DNA of 64,000 bases from Rhizobium sp. RU36D (GTDB lineage: Bacteria > Pseudomonadota > Alphaproteobacteria > Rhizobiales > Rhizobiaceae): NCBI RefSeq assembly GCF_900176345.1, contig NZ_FWXU01000002.1, positions 62,001-126,000 on the forward strand. The letters are read 5' to 3'. Of the stretch, positions 9,097 through 17,547 are shown in pieces. How positions within the stretch are numbered: the stretch's first letter is position 1; the number at the start of each line of letters is the position of its first letter. The notes below the pieces were generated by a model, which searched no databases, had not been told where the DNA came from, and was given only the letters and a program-made list of their open reading frames with translations. The position numbers and the translations under genes were made by a program.

Positions 9097-10398
9097 TCAA
9101 CCCTGGTAGCCCAGCAGTCGTGGCAGCCACAGCACCACGTCAGGCACGAAGGTGATCACGATAAGGCAAACCACCATGCCTGCGAGGAAAGGCAAGGCAT
9201 CGCGGATGATGTCTCGCACCGGTACGCCCGAGATGTTGGTCATGATGAACAGCAGCAGTCCATATGGCGGTGTCACCAGCCCGAGCATGATGTTGACGAC
9301 GACCACGACACCGAAATGCACCAGGTCGATGCCCAGCGCCTGGGCGGTGGGAATGAAGACCGGCACGATGATCAGCAGAATGGCGGTGCCTTCGAGCACG
9401 CAGCCAAGCAACAGCAAGAGCACGTTGACAAGGATCAGAAACCCGGTCGGCGACAGATCCCAGCTCGTCAGCACGACACGCAGCGTATCGGGGATGTTTT
9501 CGATGGTGACGACATAGTTGAAGACAAGGGCACCCGCGATCAGCAGACCGATGGAGGTCGATGATTTCGCGCTCAGCAGCAGCGAGTCGTAGAAGGCGCC
9601 CCAACTGATGCTGCGATAGATGCCGATGGAAATCACCAGCGCATAGGCGGCAGCGAGTGCTGCGGCCTCGGTCGGTGTGGTCACGCCGGAATAGATGCAG
9701 CCCAGCAGCAGGACCGGCATCATCAAGGCCGGAAAGGCGCGGATCGTGATCTTCGGGATTTCCCGGACAGGAACAGGCTCTTCGATGGGGAACTTGCGGC
9801 GGCGGGCGTCATAGGCAACCTGCGCCATCTGCATGACGGCCATCAGCAGGCCCGGCACCATGCCGGCAAGGAACAGATAGCCGATGGAGGCGTCCGAGAC
9901 GAGGGCATAGATGACCATCGGAATGGATGGGGGAATGATCGGGCCGATCACCGACGTTACCGCCGTGAGGGCCGCCGCGTAGCTCGCGGGGTAGCGACCG
10001 TCGCGCGTCATCATGTTCTGCATCATCCGGCCGCTTCCGGCCGCATCGGCCACCGCTGACCCTGACATGCCGGCAAAGATGATGCTCTGCACGACATTGA
10101 CCTGTGCCAGACCGCCGCGGAAACGACCGACGAGCACGTTGCAGAACGCCAGCAGGCGCTCCGTCATGGAGCCGACATTCATGAATTCGGCAGCGAGGAT
10201 GAAAAGCGGCACCGAGAGGATGACGTAGTTCGAATACATGCCGTTCAGAAACTGTTCGGCCACCGTGCCCATGTCTGCCCCGACAAGGTAGAGGTAGACG
10301 ATGGAACCGGTCATCATCGAAAGGCCGATCGGCAGGCCCAGAAAGGCCAGCGCCGTGATGAGGACGATCGAAATCGAAAATGGACTTGTGAGATTCAT
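9097..10398 (-). CDS. dctM: TRAP transporter large permease (DctM)
   Basis: The 433-aa, roughly twelve-segment membrane protein has the DctM hallmarks GMSGSAVADAAGSG (residues about 100-113), PPSIPMVIYA and VTPPYG near the end. It forms the sodium-coupled transport channel of a tripartite ATP-independent periplasmic importer. Its start overlaps the stop of the small permease gene by 4 bp. Together with dctP and dctQ upstream and aroQ downstream it forms one leftward operon, probably importing a cyclic hydroxy acid such as quinate or shikimate (inference from the enzymes). Confidence 0.93.
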   Translation of the reverse strand: MNLTSPFSISIVLITALAFLGLPIGLSMMTGSIVYLYLVGADMGTVAEQFLNGMYSNYVILSVPLFILAAEFMNVGSMTERLLAFCNVLVGRFRGGLAQVNVVQSIIFAGMSGSAVADAAGSGRMMQNMMTRDGRYPASYAAALTAVTSVIGPIIPPSIPMVIYALVSDASIGYLFLAGMVPGLLMAVMQMAQVAYDARRRKFPIEEPVPVREIPKITIRAFPALMMPVLLLGCIYSGVTTPTEAAALAAAYALVISIGIYRSISWGAFYDSLLLSAKSSTSIGLLIAGALVFNYVVTIENIPDTLRVVLTSWDLSPTGFLILVNVLLLLLGCVLEGTAILLIIVPVFIPTAQALGIDLVHFGVVVVVNIMLGLVTPPYGLLLFIMTNISGVPVRDIIRDALPFLAGMVVCLIVITFVPDVVLWLPRLLGYQG

Positions 10399-10913
10399 AC
10401 GCCTGAGCCCGCTTTGGTGGGGTCGAAGGCTTCGGGCGCCTTGCCACGGATGGCGGCGAAACCGAGCCAGAGGTAGCGGACGATCATGGCGACCGCGAAG
10501 ACCACATAGATGGAATAGAGATAGTCGAAGCGGATCTTGAGATAGGCCGTGCTTTCAACCTTCATGAAGGCGACGTAGTCGATCACCGCCGGCAGCGACA
10601 CACCGAAGGCGACCACCAGGGCCACCGCACAGATGATCTGCATGATCCGTCTGGCACCGGAACTGGCGCTGGCCCAGAAGAAGTCGAACCGGATCTCCTC
10701 AACTTCGCGGATGACGAAAGCCGAGCCGAACAGCACGATCCAAATCCACAAGGCAACGCTTGCCTCATGGGTCCAGCCAATCGATAGATTGAGCGCATAC
10801 CGGAACAGGATCTGCAAAATGAAGATGACGAACATGCTGAAGAGCATGAATGCAATCAGGTTCTCGGCGCGGGCCCTGAGCCAGGCGCCCCACGACATTA
10901 AATTGGATTTCAT
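10395..10913 (-). CDS. dctQ: TRAP transporter small permease (DctQ)
   Basis: About 172 aa with four hydrophobic segments and the typical DctQ pattern FVIFILQILFRYALN, WTHEAS and IREVEEIRFD. It supports the large permease and the periplasmic binding protein. The start is uncertain: ATG at 10913 is preferred, but an in-frame GTG at 10940 adds nine residues and neither has a strong ribosome-binding site. It lies between dctP and dctM of the same operon. Confidence 0.88.
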   Translation of the reverse strand: MKSNLMSWGAWLRARAENLIAFMLFSMFVIFILQILFRYALNLSIGWTHEASVALWIWIVLFGSAFVIREVEEIRFDFFWASASSGARRIMQIICAVALVVAFGVSLPAVIDYVAFMKVESTAYLKIRFDYLYSIYVVFAVAMIVRYLWLGFAAIRGKAPEAFDPTKAGSGV

Positions 10914-10987
10914 CCGGTTCGCTTTCGAGAAGAGGGGCACCGCAGGCCGATCGCGTGACCAACCTGCGGCGCCGTCCCGTTGAGGGG

Positions 10988-11989
10988 TTAGAGACCTGCG
11001 ACCTTTTCAAGGATTCCGGCAGGCCAGCTCTTTGCCAGGTCGGACGCCAGGTATTTCTCCTGGGCGAACTTGCGGAAGGCGTCGATGTCAGGCTGATAGA
11101 CCTGCAAGCCGGCCGCCTTGAATTCCTCGACCAGCTTGGCTTCCTGCGCCAGGTGCTGCTCCTCGCTCCACTGCATCGCCTTGTCGGCCGCCGCCTGGAT
11201 CTTGGTGCGCTGTTCGTCCGAAAGGCCCTTCCAGACCTCGCTGGAAATCGTCAGCAGGTCATAGCCGATCAGGTGGGAGGTCAGCACGATCTGTGACATC
11301 ACTTCGTAGAACTTCATGTTCTTGACGTTGGGAAGCGGATTGTCCTGGCCATCAATGGCGCCGGTCTGCAGGCCCGTATAGACCTCGGCATAGGCCATGG
11401 GCACCGGATTGGCCCCGATTGCCTGGCCGAGGAACTGCCAGGCGTCGCCACCGGGCATGCGCAGCTTGACGCCGGCCAAATCGGCTGGAGTCGCGACCTT
11501 CTTGTCCAGTTTCAACCCGACCTGGCGGGCGCCGAAATAGGTGGGACCCAGAATATGGATGCCGGCCTTTTCCTCGGCCATTTTCTTGAACTCGGCGCCG
11601 ACGTCGCTGGCGAAGAAGGCGCGGACATGGGCGGCATCACGGAACAGGTAGGCCGATGTCAGCACGGACCATTCCGGGATCTGCTTGGAAATATCCTGCG
11701 GGGCGATATTGCCCATCTGCAGGTTGCCGCGCTGCAGCGCTACCAGTTCGGTTCCCTGCTTGAAGAGCGTGCCGCCGTAGAAGGGTTCGACCTTGGCCGT
11801 ATCCTTAAGCTCTTCCGCGAACATCTTGACCATGCCGGCGCGGATGTCCTGCTCCGAAAAGACGGCAGAAAATTTCAAGACCGGCGCATCCTGGGCGAGC
11901 GACTGGCCGGGCAGGGCGAGCGCAGCAGACACACTGGCGACCGCCAGGCAGGCGCCCATCAGGAAACGTCTCGTGAATGTGTTGGGCAT
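10988..11989 (-). CDS. dctP: TRAP transporter substrate-binding protein (DctP), first copy
   Basis: A 333-aa periplasmic protein with an N-terminal export signal (TRRFLMG, cleavage near SLAQD). It has the DctP fold signatures GTELVALQRGNLQM, LAGVKLRMPGG, where the arginine of LRMP is the usual carboxylate ligand, and GAIDGQDNPLPN. It is the first gene of the leftward TRAP operon. Its promoter region, shared with the divergent GntR gene, holds an operator-like site at 12073-12090 also found upstream of the aroE-type gene. A close paralogue lies at 12893-13879 without its own permease. Confidence 0.92.
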   Translation of the reverse strand: MPNTFTRRFLMGACLAVASVSAALALPGQSLAQDAPVLKFSAVFSEQDIRAGMVKMFAEELKDTAKVEPFYGGTLFKQGTELVALQRGNLQMGNIAPQDISKQIPEWSVLTSAYLFRDAAHVRAFFASDVGAEFKKMAEEKAGIHILGPTYFGARQVGLKLDKKVATPADLAGVKLRMPGGDAWQFLGQAIGANPVPMAYAEVYTGLQTGAIDGQDNPLPNVKNMKFYEVMSQIVLTSHLIGYDLLTISSEVWKGLSDEQRTKIQAAADKAMQWSEEQHLAQEAKLVEEFKAAGLQVYQPDIDAFRKFAQEKYLASDLAKSWPAGILEKVAGL

Positions 11990-12072
11990 TTTGATTCCTC
12001 CTCAAAACCCTGACCGCCTCCACGGACCAGGAATTCCCTCTGAATAACAGGTCAAAACCCGTCACCATCATT

Positions 12073-12090
12073 TTGTACTAAACGGTTCGT
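12073..12090. promoter_or_regulatory. Operator-like site A of the quinate/shikimate-type module
   Basis: TTGTACTAAACGGTTCGT lies 83 bp upstream of the dctP start and 109 bp from the GntR start. The same sequence with a different 3-base centre occurs at 15836-15853, ahead of the aroE operon (15 of 18 positions identical). The core is an imperfect dyad with ends ACxAA and TTxGT, as expected for a dimeric GntR-family protein. Confidence 0.6.
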
Positions 12091-12199
12091 TTATGTCAAT
12101 ACATGATTAGGAAATCTGTGGAAGCTGATATCATAATTCATCTTGCATTTCATCTGGTATTTTGCATTTTACCTTACATAGGGAACGGGAGCTGAATTT

Positions 12200-12868
12200 T
12201 TGGATCCGCATCGCAACGGAGAGACGGTTGGGGATGTGGCATCCCGGCTGATCCGGCAGGATATCCTTGCCGGCGTTTTGGAACCCGGCGCTAAGCTTCG
12301 GCTTGAACACCTGAAGGATCGCTACGGCGTGAGCGTGCCGACGCTGCGGGAGATCCTCAGCCGACTGTCAGCCGAAGATCTTGTCATTGCCGAGGGACAG
12401 CGCGGCTTTCATGTCAGCCCCGCCACGCCGCAGGAACTGATGGAGCTTGGTGAGTTGCGCGCGCTGCTCGAATGCCACGCGGTCTCTCTCTCGTTTGCTG
12501 CGGGCGATCTGGAGTGGGAGGCCGGGGTGGTTGCCGCACACCACAAGCTGATGGCCGTCGAGGGACGACTGATCGGTGGCGACATGCAGCGCACGGCGGA
12601 CTGGGTGCGCTATGACTGGGAGTTTCACCGCGCGCTGGTCTCCGCCTGCAAATCCCAGACCCTGATGAACACCTTGTCTTCCGTGTTCGACCGCTTCCTG
12701 CGCTACCATCTTCTGGCGCGCAGCTTCCGCGGGAAGGCCGTATCGGATGATCACCGCAAGCTCTTCGAATTTGCTTTGGCCCGTGACGTGGCTGGAGCAA
12801 CCGCCATGCTGAAGCAGCATGTGGACCACGGCATTGCCCATGTGCTGGCAACCGGCCGCTTTAGCTAG
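12200..12868 (+). CDS. GntR-family regulator with FCD domain
   Basis: The 222-aa protein has a winged helix at about residues 10-70 (the recognition helix contains VSVPTLREILSRL) and an all-helical FCD ligand domain behind it (LGELRALLECHAV; later YDWEFHRALV and H-rich ends that bind a metal in the family). The TTG start at 12200 follows CGGGAG; no ATG fits. It is divergent from the TRAP operon. Shared sites at 12073 and 15836 suggest that it controls both leftward operons, with an organic acid as effector. Confidence 0.88.
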   Translation: MDPHRNGETVGDVASRLIRQDILAGVLEPGAKLRLEHLKDRYGVSVPTLREILSRLSAEDLVIAEGQRGFHVSPATPQELMELGELRALLECHAVSLSFAAGDLEWEAGVVAAHHKLMAVEGRLIGGDMQRTADWVRYDWEFHRALVSACKSQTLMNTLSSVFDRFLRYHLLARSFRGKAVSDDHRKLFEFALARDVAGATAMLKQHVDHGIAHVLATGRFS

Positions 12869-12879
12869 AAGCGGCCGGT
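12851..12879. terminator. Hairpin between convergent gntR and second dctP
   Basis: ACCGGCCGCTT and its perfect reverse complement (11 bp each, 7-base loop) overlap the gntR stop codon and end 14 bp before the stop of the convergent dctP. A T-run is missing on both strands, so this is a likely but not classical bidirectional terminator. Confidence 0.55.
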
Positions 12880-12892
12880 GAACTGATATCGA

Positions 12893-13879
12893 TCAGAGGG
12901 CGTTGATGCGCTCGAGCATGCCTGCGGGCCAGGATTTGGATAGCGGCGATTCCAGATACTGCTTCTGCGCATAGGTGCGGAACGCCTCAACGTCGGGCTC
13001 ATAAACCTCAAGCCCTTCGCCCTTGAAGAAGTCGATCAACTCCTTCTCCTGCTTCAGATATTCCGCGGTGCTGGAGGCGAAGGCCTTCTTGGCCAGCGAG
13101 CGCATACGCTCCTGCTCGTCCTTGGGCAGCGCATCGAAAATCTTGGAGCTCACCAGGAACATGCCGAAGCCGATATTGTGGCTGGTCAGCACGATCTGGT
13201 CCGTGACTTCGTAGAATTTCATCAGCTTGTCGTTCGGCAGGGGATTGTCCTGGCCGTCGATCGCCCCGGTCTGTAGTGCGGTATAGGTTTCGGCATAGTC
13301 CACCGCCACAGGATTGGCGCCGATTGCCTTGCCGAGGAACTGCCAGCTTTCGCCGCCGGGCATGCGCAGCTTCACGCCGGCCAAGTCCTCCGGCTTCATG
13401 ATCTTCTTGTCGCCCTTCAGGTTGACCTGGCGCGCGCCGTAATAGACCGGTGCCAGAATTTCGACCTTCAGCTTCTCCCGCGCGATCTTGCGGAACTCCT
13501 CGCCGATCTCGCTGTCGAAGATCGCATTCAGGTGGTCGGGGCTGCGCACCACATAGGCAGCGCCCAGGATGTCGAATTCCGGTGCCTGCTTGGCAAGATC
13601 GGCCGGCGGCAGGATTGCCATGTCGAGATTGCCGCGCTGGATGGCGACGAGTTCGGTCCCCTGCTTGAACAGCGTCGAGTTGAAGAAGGGCTCGAATTTG
13701 TAGCCGTCACCCAGTTCCTTGGCGAAGATATTGACCAGTGCCACCGAACGGGGTGCATCCGCGGTGGTCACATCTGCAAAGCGCAGCGCTTGCTGGGCGA
13801 ACGCTGCCATTGGCATTGCCGCGAATGCGACGATCGCAACACCGGCAGCAAGCAAACTACGTCTTGTCGTGGAAATCAT
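12893..13879 (-). CDS. TRAP transporter substrate-binding protein (DctP), second copy
   Basis: A 328-aa protein with a signal peptide (MISTTRRSLL, cleavage near AAFAQ). The start at 13879 has an AAGGAGGAGG ribosome-binding site; an upstream in-frame extension overlaps the neighbour and is not used. It shares long stretches with the protein at 10988-11989 (GTELVAIQRGNLDM, LAGVKLRMPGG, GAIDGQDNPLPN, and the end SKSWPAGMLE). No dctQ or dctM accompanies it, so it probably delivers a second ligand to the neighbouring permease. It is last in the aroE operon. Confidence 0.9.
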   Translation of the reverse strand: MISTTRRSLLAAGVAIVAFAAMPMAAFAQQALRFADVTTADAPRSVALVNIFAKELGDGYKFEPFFNSTLFKQGTELVAIQRGNLDMAILPPADLAKQAPEFDILGAAYVVRSPDHLNAIFDSEIGEEFRKIAREKLKVEILAPVYYGARQVNLKGDKKIMKPEDLAGVKLRMPGGESWQFLGKAIGANPVAVDYAETYTALQTGAIDGQDNPLPNDKLMKFYEVTDQIVLTSHNIGFGMFLVSSKIFDALPKDEQERMRSLAKKAFASSTAEYLKQEKELIDFFKGEGLEVYEPDVEAFRTYAQKQYLESPLSKSWPAGMLERINAL

Positions 13880-13913
13880 GTCATCCTCCTCCTTGCTCCT
13901 CTTTGGAGCGTCT

Positions 13914-14813
13914 TCAAATTGCAAACTTGTTTTCCGGCAGGCCCTGGGCGATGCCCTGCACCGCGAACACGGAGCCTGCCAGAGGTTCCGCAGCCAGCTG
14001 TTCCGGCGACAGGAATTTCGCCGCCGTGGTTATGAACAGCGTGTCCAGCCTCTCGCCGCCGAAGCAGACGCAGGTCGGATTGGTGACCGGTAGCGGTATA
14101 ATCGTGTCGATGCGGCCGTCCGGTGCGTAACGGACCACCCGTCCGCCGGCGAAAAATGCCGTCCAAAGCCCGCCATCGGCATCGAAGCAGGCGCCGTCAG
14201 GCCGATCGCCTGTCGCGGAATAGTCGGCAAACATCCGCTTGTTGGAGATCTCGCCGCTGTCAGGATCCATGTCGAACACGTAGCTCTGGTACCGCCGCGT
14301 ATCGGTGAAGTGGAATCGGCGGCGATCCGGTGACATGGCAATGCCATTGGCCACGATCACATCGCCGAACAGTTTCTCGACATGGCCATCGGGATCCACC
14401 CGGTACAACCCGCCATTCGGACGATGCAGGGCATTGTCCATGGTGCCGATCCAAAGCCGTCCCCAGGCATCGACCCTGCCGTCGTTCAGCCTGTTGTCGA
14501 AACCGTGCTCGACGGTGGCAAAATGCGTGATGGAACCATCCGGATGGCGCGATACGAGGTCGGTATCCCGTGCCAAGAGGTGACCGCCGGAGCGTGTCAG
14601 CGCCTGGCTGCCCAGGAATGCGCAATCGGAAGCCGGGAATACCTGGTGATCGTCACCTGAGGCCGTCACGCTTTGCAGCTTCGGCTTTTCGATGTCCAGC
14701 CACCACAGCCGTCCGGTTTCAGGGCACCATAATGGGGTTTCTCCCAACTGGTCCTGCCCGCGCACCAGGCACTCCACCCGGCTTGCCTCGATCGTCTTGG
14801 TCGTGCCGCTCAC
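13914..14813 (-). CDS. SMP-30/gluconolactonase-family protein
   Basis: About 299 aa, a six-bladed beta-propeller of the SMP-30/gluconolactonase/luciferin-regenerating family. LGETPLW near the N-terminus carries the metal-binding glutamate; RLNDGRVDAWGRLWIGTMD (middle), VIVANGIAMSPDRR and the FDADGGLWTAFFAGG stretch follow. These Ca/Zn enzymes hydrolyse sugar-acid or related lactones. GTG at 14813 is preferred since GGGAGGGG sits just before it; ATG at 14828 adds five residues. Between aroE-like and dctP genes it may open a lactone form of the imported acid (inference). Confidence 0.85.
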   Translation of the reverse strand: MSGTTKTIEASRVECLVRGQDQLGETPLWCPETGRLWWLDIEKPKLQSVTASGDDHQVFPASDCAFLGSQALTRSGGHLLARDTDLVSRHPDGSITHFATVEHGFDNRLNDGRVDAWGRLWIGTMDNALHRPNGGLYRVDPDGHVEKLFGDVIVANGIAMSPDRRRFHFTDTRRYQSYVFDMDPDSGEISNKRMFADYSATGDRPDGACFDADGGLWTAFFAGGRVVRYAPDGRIDTIIPLPVTNPTCVCFGGERLDTLFITTAAKFLSPEQLAAEPLAGSVFAVQGIAQGLPENKFAI

Positions 14814-14862
14814 GTTCCCCTCCCTCATGACGAACAGGCGTTCCTCGCGCCGGCCGTCAACA

Positions 14863-15738
14863 TCAAGCGCGCGAGCGCGCTGCTTCCGTCAAAGTCTGAA
14901 AATGTGCCCGCATGCGCTCGGCGTCCGGCTCGATGCCTGTGAACAGCGCAAAGGCGCCGACCGCCTGATAGACGGCCATGCCTCCTCCATCCGCCACGCG
15001 GCAACCGCGCCGGCGGGCTTCGGCCAGCAATGCCGTCTCCAGCGGGAAATAGACGATTTCAGCCACCCACAGGTCCGGCCGCAGCAACTCGGCTGGCAGC
15101 GGCAGGCCGGGATGCTTGTCCATGCCCGTCGGCGTGGCGTGGACAAGCCCGGTCGCAGCCCCAAGTGCTGCATCCGGCGTCACGGCGCTGACGATCGAAG
15201 CCGATGGAAAGTGCCGTGCCATGCTCATGGCCAGGGTCTGCGCCCGGGCCGGATCGACGTCCACGATCGTCAATGCGCGAGCACCCAGCTTGAGAATGGC
15301 AAATGCCGTCGCCGCGCCCGCACCGCCAGCGCCCAGCTGAACGACATGGGACAGATCGGCATCGGGCAATTGCCGCCGAAAGCCCTCGGCAAACCCCCAC
15401 CAATCCGTATTGTGGCCGATCCGCCGGCCATTGCGCAGGACGACGGTGTTGACCGCGCCCAAGGTTGCCGCCTCATCCGACAGCTCATCGAGGAGCGGCA
15501 TGACGGTCTGCTTGCAGGGATGCGTGATGTTCAGCCCGAGGAAACCGCGCTGTTCAGCCTCTGCCAAGAGCTGCGGCAACTGCTCGACGCCGACACCAAG
15601 GACGTCGAGATCAAGCAGCTCATAATCGTAGCGGTAGCCGTGTGCCGCTCCTTCAGCCATGTGCATGGCCGGTGTCAACGATCGCTGAATGCCTGATCCG
15701 ATCAAGCCAACGCGCATCAAGCTTGTGAGATGATCCAT
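14863..15738 (-). CDS. Shikimate/quinate 5-dehydrogenase, AroE family (probably NAD-dependent, catabolic)
   Basis: A 291-aa AroE-family enzyme. The substrate motif SLTPAMH (residues 20-26), catalytic Lys76 in NITHPCK and Asp112 in NTDWWGF are present, then the nucleotide loop GAGGAGAATAF. The segment VDVDPARA after the second Rossmann strand has acidic residues where NADP enzymes have arginines. This favours NAD and hence an oxidative role on quinate or shikimate. ATG at 15738 follows GGAG; a GTG at 15750 is also in frame. It leads an operon with the lactonase and second dctP; aroQ lies in the sister operon. Confidence 0.87.
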   Translation of the reverse strand: MDHLTSLMRVGLIGSGIQRSLTPAMHMAEGAAHGYRYDYELLDLDVLGVGVEQLPQLLAEAEQRGFLGLNITHPCKQTVMPLLDELSDEAATLGAVNTVVLRNGRRIGHNTDWWGFAEGFRRQLPDADLSHVVQLGAGGAGAATAFAILKLGARALTIVDVDPARAQTLAMSMARHFPSASIVSAVTPDAALGAATGLVHATPTGMDKHPGLPLPAELLRPDLWVAEIVYFPLETALLAEARRRGCRVADGGGMAVYQAVGAFALFTGIEPDAERMRAHFQTLTEAARSRA

Positions 15739-15835
15739 ATGCTTCTCCACGCCCTGTCGAACACGGGCGTGTACTCCTCCTGCCGCGAGCTGCCGCTCTC
15801 TCCAACAGCCGCCCCATTCACTAAGGCAAGAGATA

Positions 15836-15853
15836 TTGTACTAACTAGTTCGT
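15836..15853. promoter_or_regulatory. Operator-like site B of the quinate/shikimate-type module
   Basis: TTGTACTAACTAGTTCGT lies about 98 bp upstream of the aroE-type start. Nine bases on the left and six on the right are identical to the site at 12073-12090. The core ACTAACTAGTTCGT is a dyad with 12 of 14 symmetric positions. It probably binds the FCD-GntR regulator encoded at 12200. Confidence 0.6.
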
Positions 15854-15974
15854 GTCAATCCGATCCAGAGATGGTTCTGGATTGTCACATGAGGCGGAGG
15901 CGGTTCATGCGAAGCCCCCAAAACCATGCGGATCGCTTTTTGCCGGATCGGACAGACGACCGCGATGGCTAAGC

Positions 15975-16124
15975 TCACGCGGCGTCCGGCTGTTGCAGCA
16001 CGAAATGCTGATCGTCGACTTGTCTGTAGACCGGTTCGGGCATTGCATATCCCAGCGGATGGACGGCTGGATCAGCGGCCTCACGCCGTGTCCAGCCCAG
16101 GCTGAGACTCTTTTCGGCAACCAT
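15975..16124 (-). CDS. Possible small ORF or gene remnant (49 aa) in a 657-bp gap
   Basis: The gap from 15739 to 16395 has no full gene. A leftward ATG frame gives 49 residues (MVAEKSLSLGW near the start, FVLQQPDAA at the end) with ordinary codon use; the frame continues upstream of the ATG to about 16160 before meeting stops. No convincing ribosome-binding site precedes it and I recognise no family. It could be a short protein or the tail of a decayed gene. Low confidence. Confidence 0.2.
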   Translation of the reverse strand: MVAEKSLSLGWTRREAADPAVHPLGYAMPEPVYRQVDDQHFVLQQPDAA

Positions 16125-16215
16125 CCGGCTATGCGTCAAATACCCATTTGCCGGATCTAATTGTCATCAAAGCTTCGTCTAAGCGCATTACTACCCAGGC
16201 GTCCGATAAATGTCG

Positions 16216-16231
16216 TTGCACGCGCGTGCAA
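16216..16231. promoter_or_regulatory. 16-bp perfect palindrome upstream of the phosphodiester-type ABC operon
   Basis: TTGCACGCGCGTGCAA is perfectly symmetric and lies 165 bp before the binding-protein start, inside the 657-bp gap, followed by an AT-rich stretch that could be a promoter. It is a plausible binding site for a dimeric regulator encoded elsewhere; no regulator gene belongs to this operon. Confidence 0.45.
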
Positions 16232-16395
16232 TTTCATTTTTTATTCACGTGTGGCCCGGTCTGCCGGGTCCGCACGTAGCTTGTCCGGACGCGAGTTTGA
16301 GGAGACGCATGGTCGAGCCATTTGGCTTGGTCGCGGGCGTCTGGATTTTGGCAATAAGCCGACGTCGCATGACGCGGCAACCGAGGGAGAAGACG

Positions 16396-17547
16396 ATGAA
16401 GCGTCGCGCATTCCTGATTTCCACCGCCGGCACTGTCGCCGGCATGATGATCCTGCCGAAGCTGTCCTTTGCAGCCGAAGGCCAGATCGACTGGTACACC
16501 GGATCTGATGCCAATGTGCTCGATTTCTGGACCAATACCGTCAAGCCGGCCTTCGAGGCTGCCAATGCCGGTATCAAGCTCAACCTTGTCGATGCTGGCG
16601 ACAATGCCGGTATCCAGGCCATCGCCGATCGCGCGATCGCTGCAATGCAGACCAAGACCGATCCGCAGGCCGACTACTTCGAACATGCCGACCCGCGTCT
16701 TCCGAAGGGTGCGATCGAAGCCGGCCTCTACGTCAATATGAAGGAAGCCGGCCTGTCGAACTATTCGAAGGTCAATCCGCTCGCCATCGACAGCGACTTC
16801 TCGCTGCCCTATCGCGGCAGCCAGGTGCTTCTGGCCTATGACACCACCAAGCTGTCGGCTGCGGATGCGCCGAAGACCTGGGACGCGCTCGTTGCCTGGA
16901 TCAAGGCAAACCCGGGCCAGTTCGTCTATAACCGCCCCGACAAGGGTGGCTCCGGCGGCAATTTCGTCCGCCGTGCGATCCATCAGGCCAACGGCCTCGA
17001 TCCCAAGGTCTTCAAGGTCGACAACTACACCGAAGCCTTCGGCAATGAGGCGCTCGGCAAGGCTTGGGAAATCCTCAAGGACATCGCACCGTCGCTTTAC
17101 GACAAGGGTGCCTATTCGTCCGGCAACACCCAGTCGATCCAGTTGCTGGCCCAGGGCGTGGTCACGATGACCCCGGTCTGGTCCGACCAGGTTCTGCAGG
17201 CGATCGCCCAGGGCGTCCTGCCGGAAACGACCGGCATCGTGCAGCTTCAGGATCTCGCGCTTTGCGGCAACTTCTCGCGCGCCGTGGTTCTGAGCAACGG
17301 CAAGAACCGCGACGCGGCGCTGAAGCTGGCCGACTTCATCCTGACTGAAGAAATCCAGGGTGCCATTCTCTCCGAACTCGGCGGCTTCCCCGGCGTCAGC
17401 TGGGAATATGTCTCCGACGATCTGCGCCAGAAGTTTGCCGACATCATCCCGAAGACCATCCCGACCTTCCCCGCGGGCGCCTGGGAAGTTGCGGTCAACG
17501 ATGGTTGGTATCGGAACGTGGCGCCGACCATCGACCGCAAGTCGTGA
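16396..17547 (+). CDS. ABC transporter substrate-binding protein (Fe3+/polyamine/phosphonate superfamily type)
   Basis: A 383-aa extracellular solute-binding protein with a twin-arginine-like signal (MKRRAFLISTAG, cleavage near SFAAEG). The start at 16396 follows GGGAGA; a 62-codon in-frame extension is discarded. The mature part (IDWYTGSDANV, LPYRGSQVLLAYDT, GNFVRRAIHQANG) resembles the PotD/AfuA/PhnS class. It is the first of six tightly packed genes that end in a phosphodiesterase and a phosphatase, so a small phosphodiester is the likely cargo (inference). Confidence 0.87.
   Translation: MKRRAFLISTAGTVAGMMILPKLSFAAEGQIDWYTGSDANVLDFWTNTVKPAFEAANAGIKLNLVDAGDNAGIQAIADRAIAAMQTKTDPQADYFEHADPRLPKGAIEAGLYVNMKEAGLSNYSKVNPLAIDSDFSLPYRGSQVLLAYDTTKLSAADAPKTWDALVAWIKANPGQFVYNRPDKGGSGGNFVRRAIHQANGLDPKVFKVDNYTEAFGNEALGKAWEILKDIAPSLYDKGAYSSGNTQSIQLLAQGVVTMTPVWSDQVLQAIAQGVLPETTGIVQLQDLALCGNFSRAVVLSNGKNRDAALKLADFILTEEIQGAILSELGGFPGVSWEYVSDDLRQKFADIIPKTIPTFPAGAWEVAVNDGWYRNVAPTIDRKS

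Noticed and set aside
16140..16190. Possible PHO box upstream of the phosphodiester-type operon (TTGTCAT near 16160)
   Set aside because: Only one 7-mer resembles CTGTCAT; the expected second copy 11 bp on is absent.
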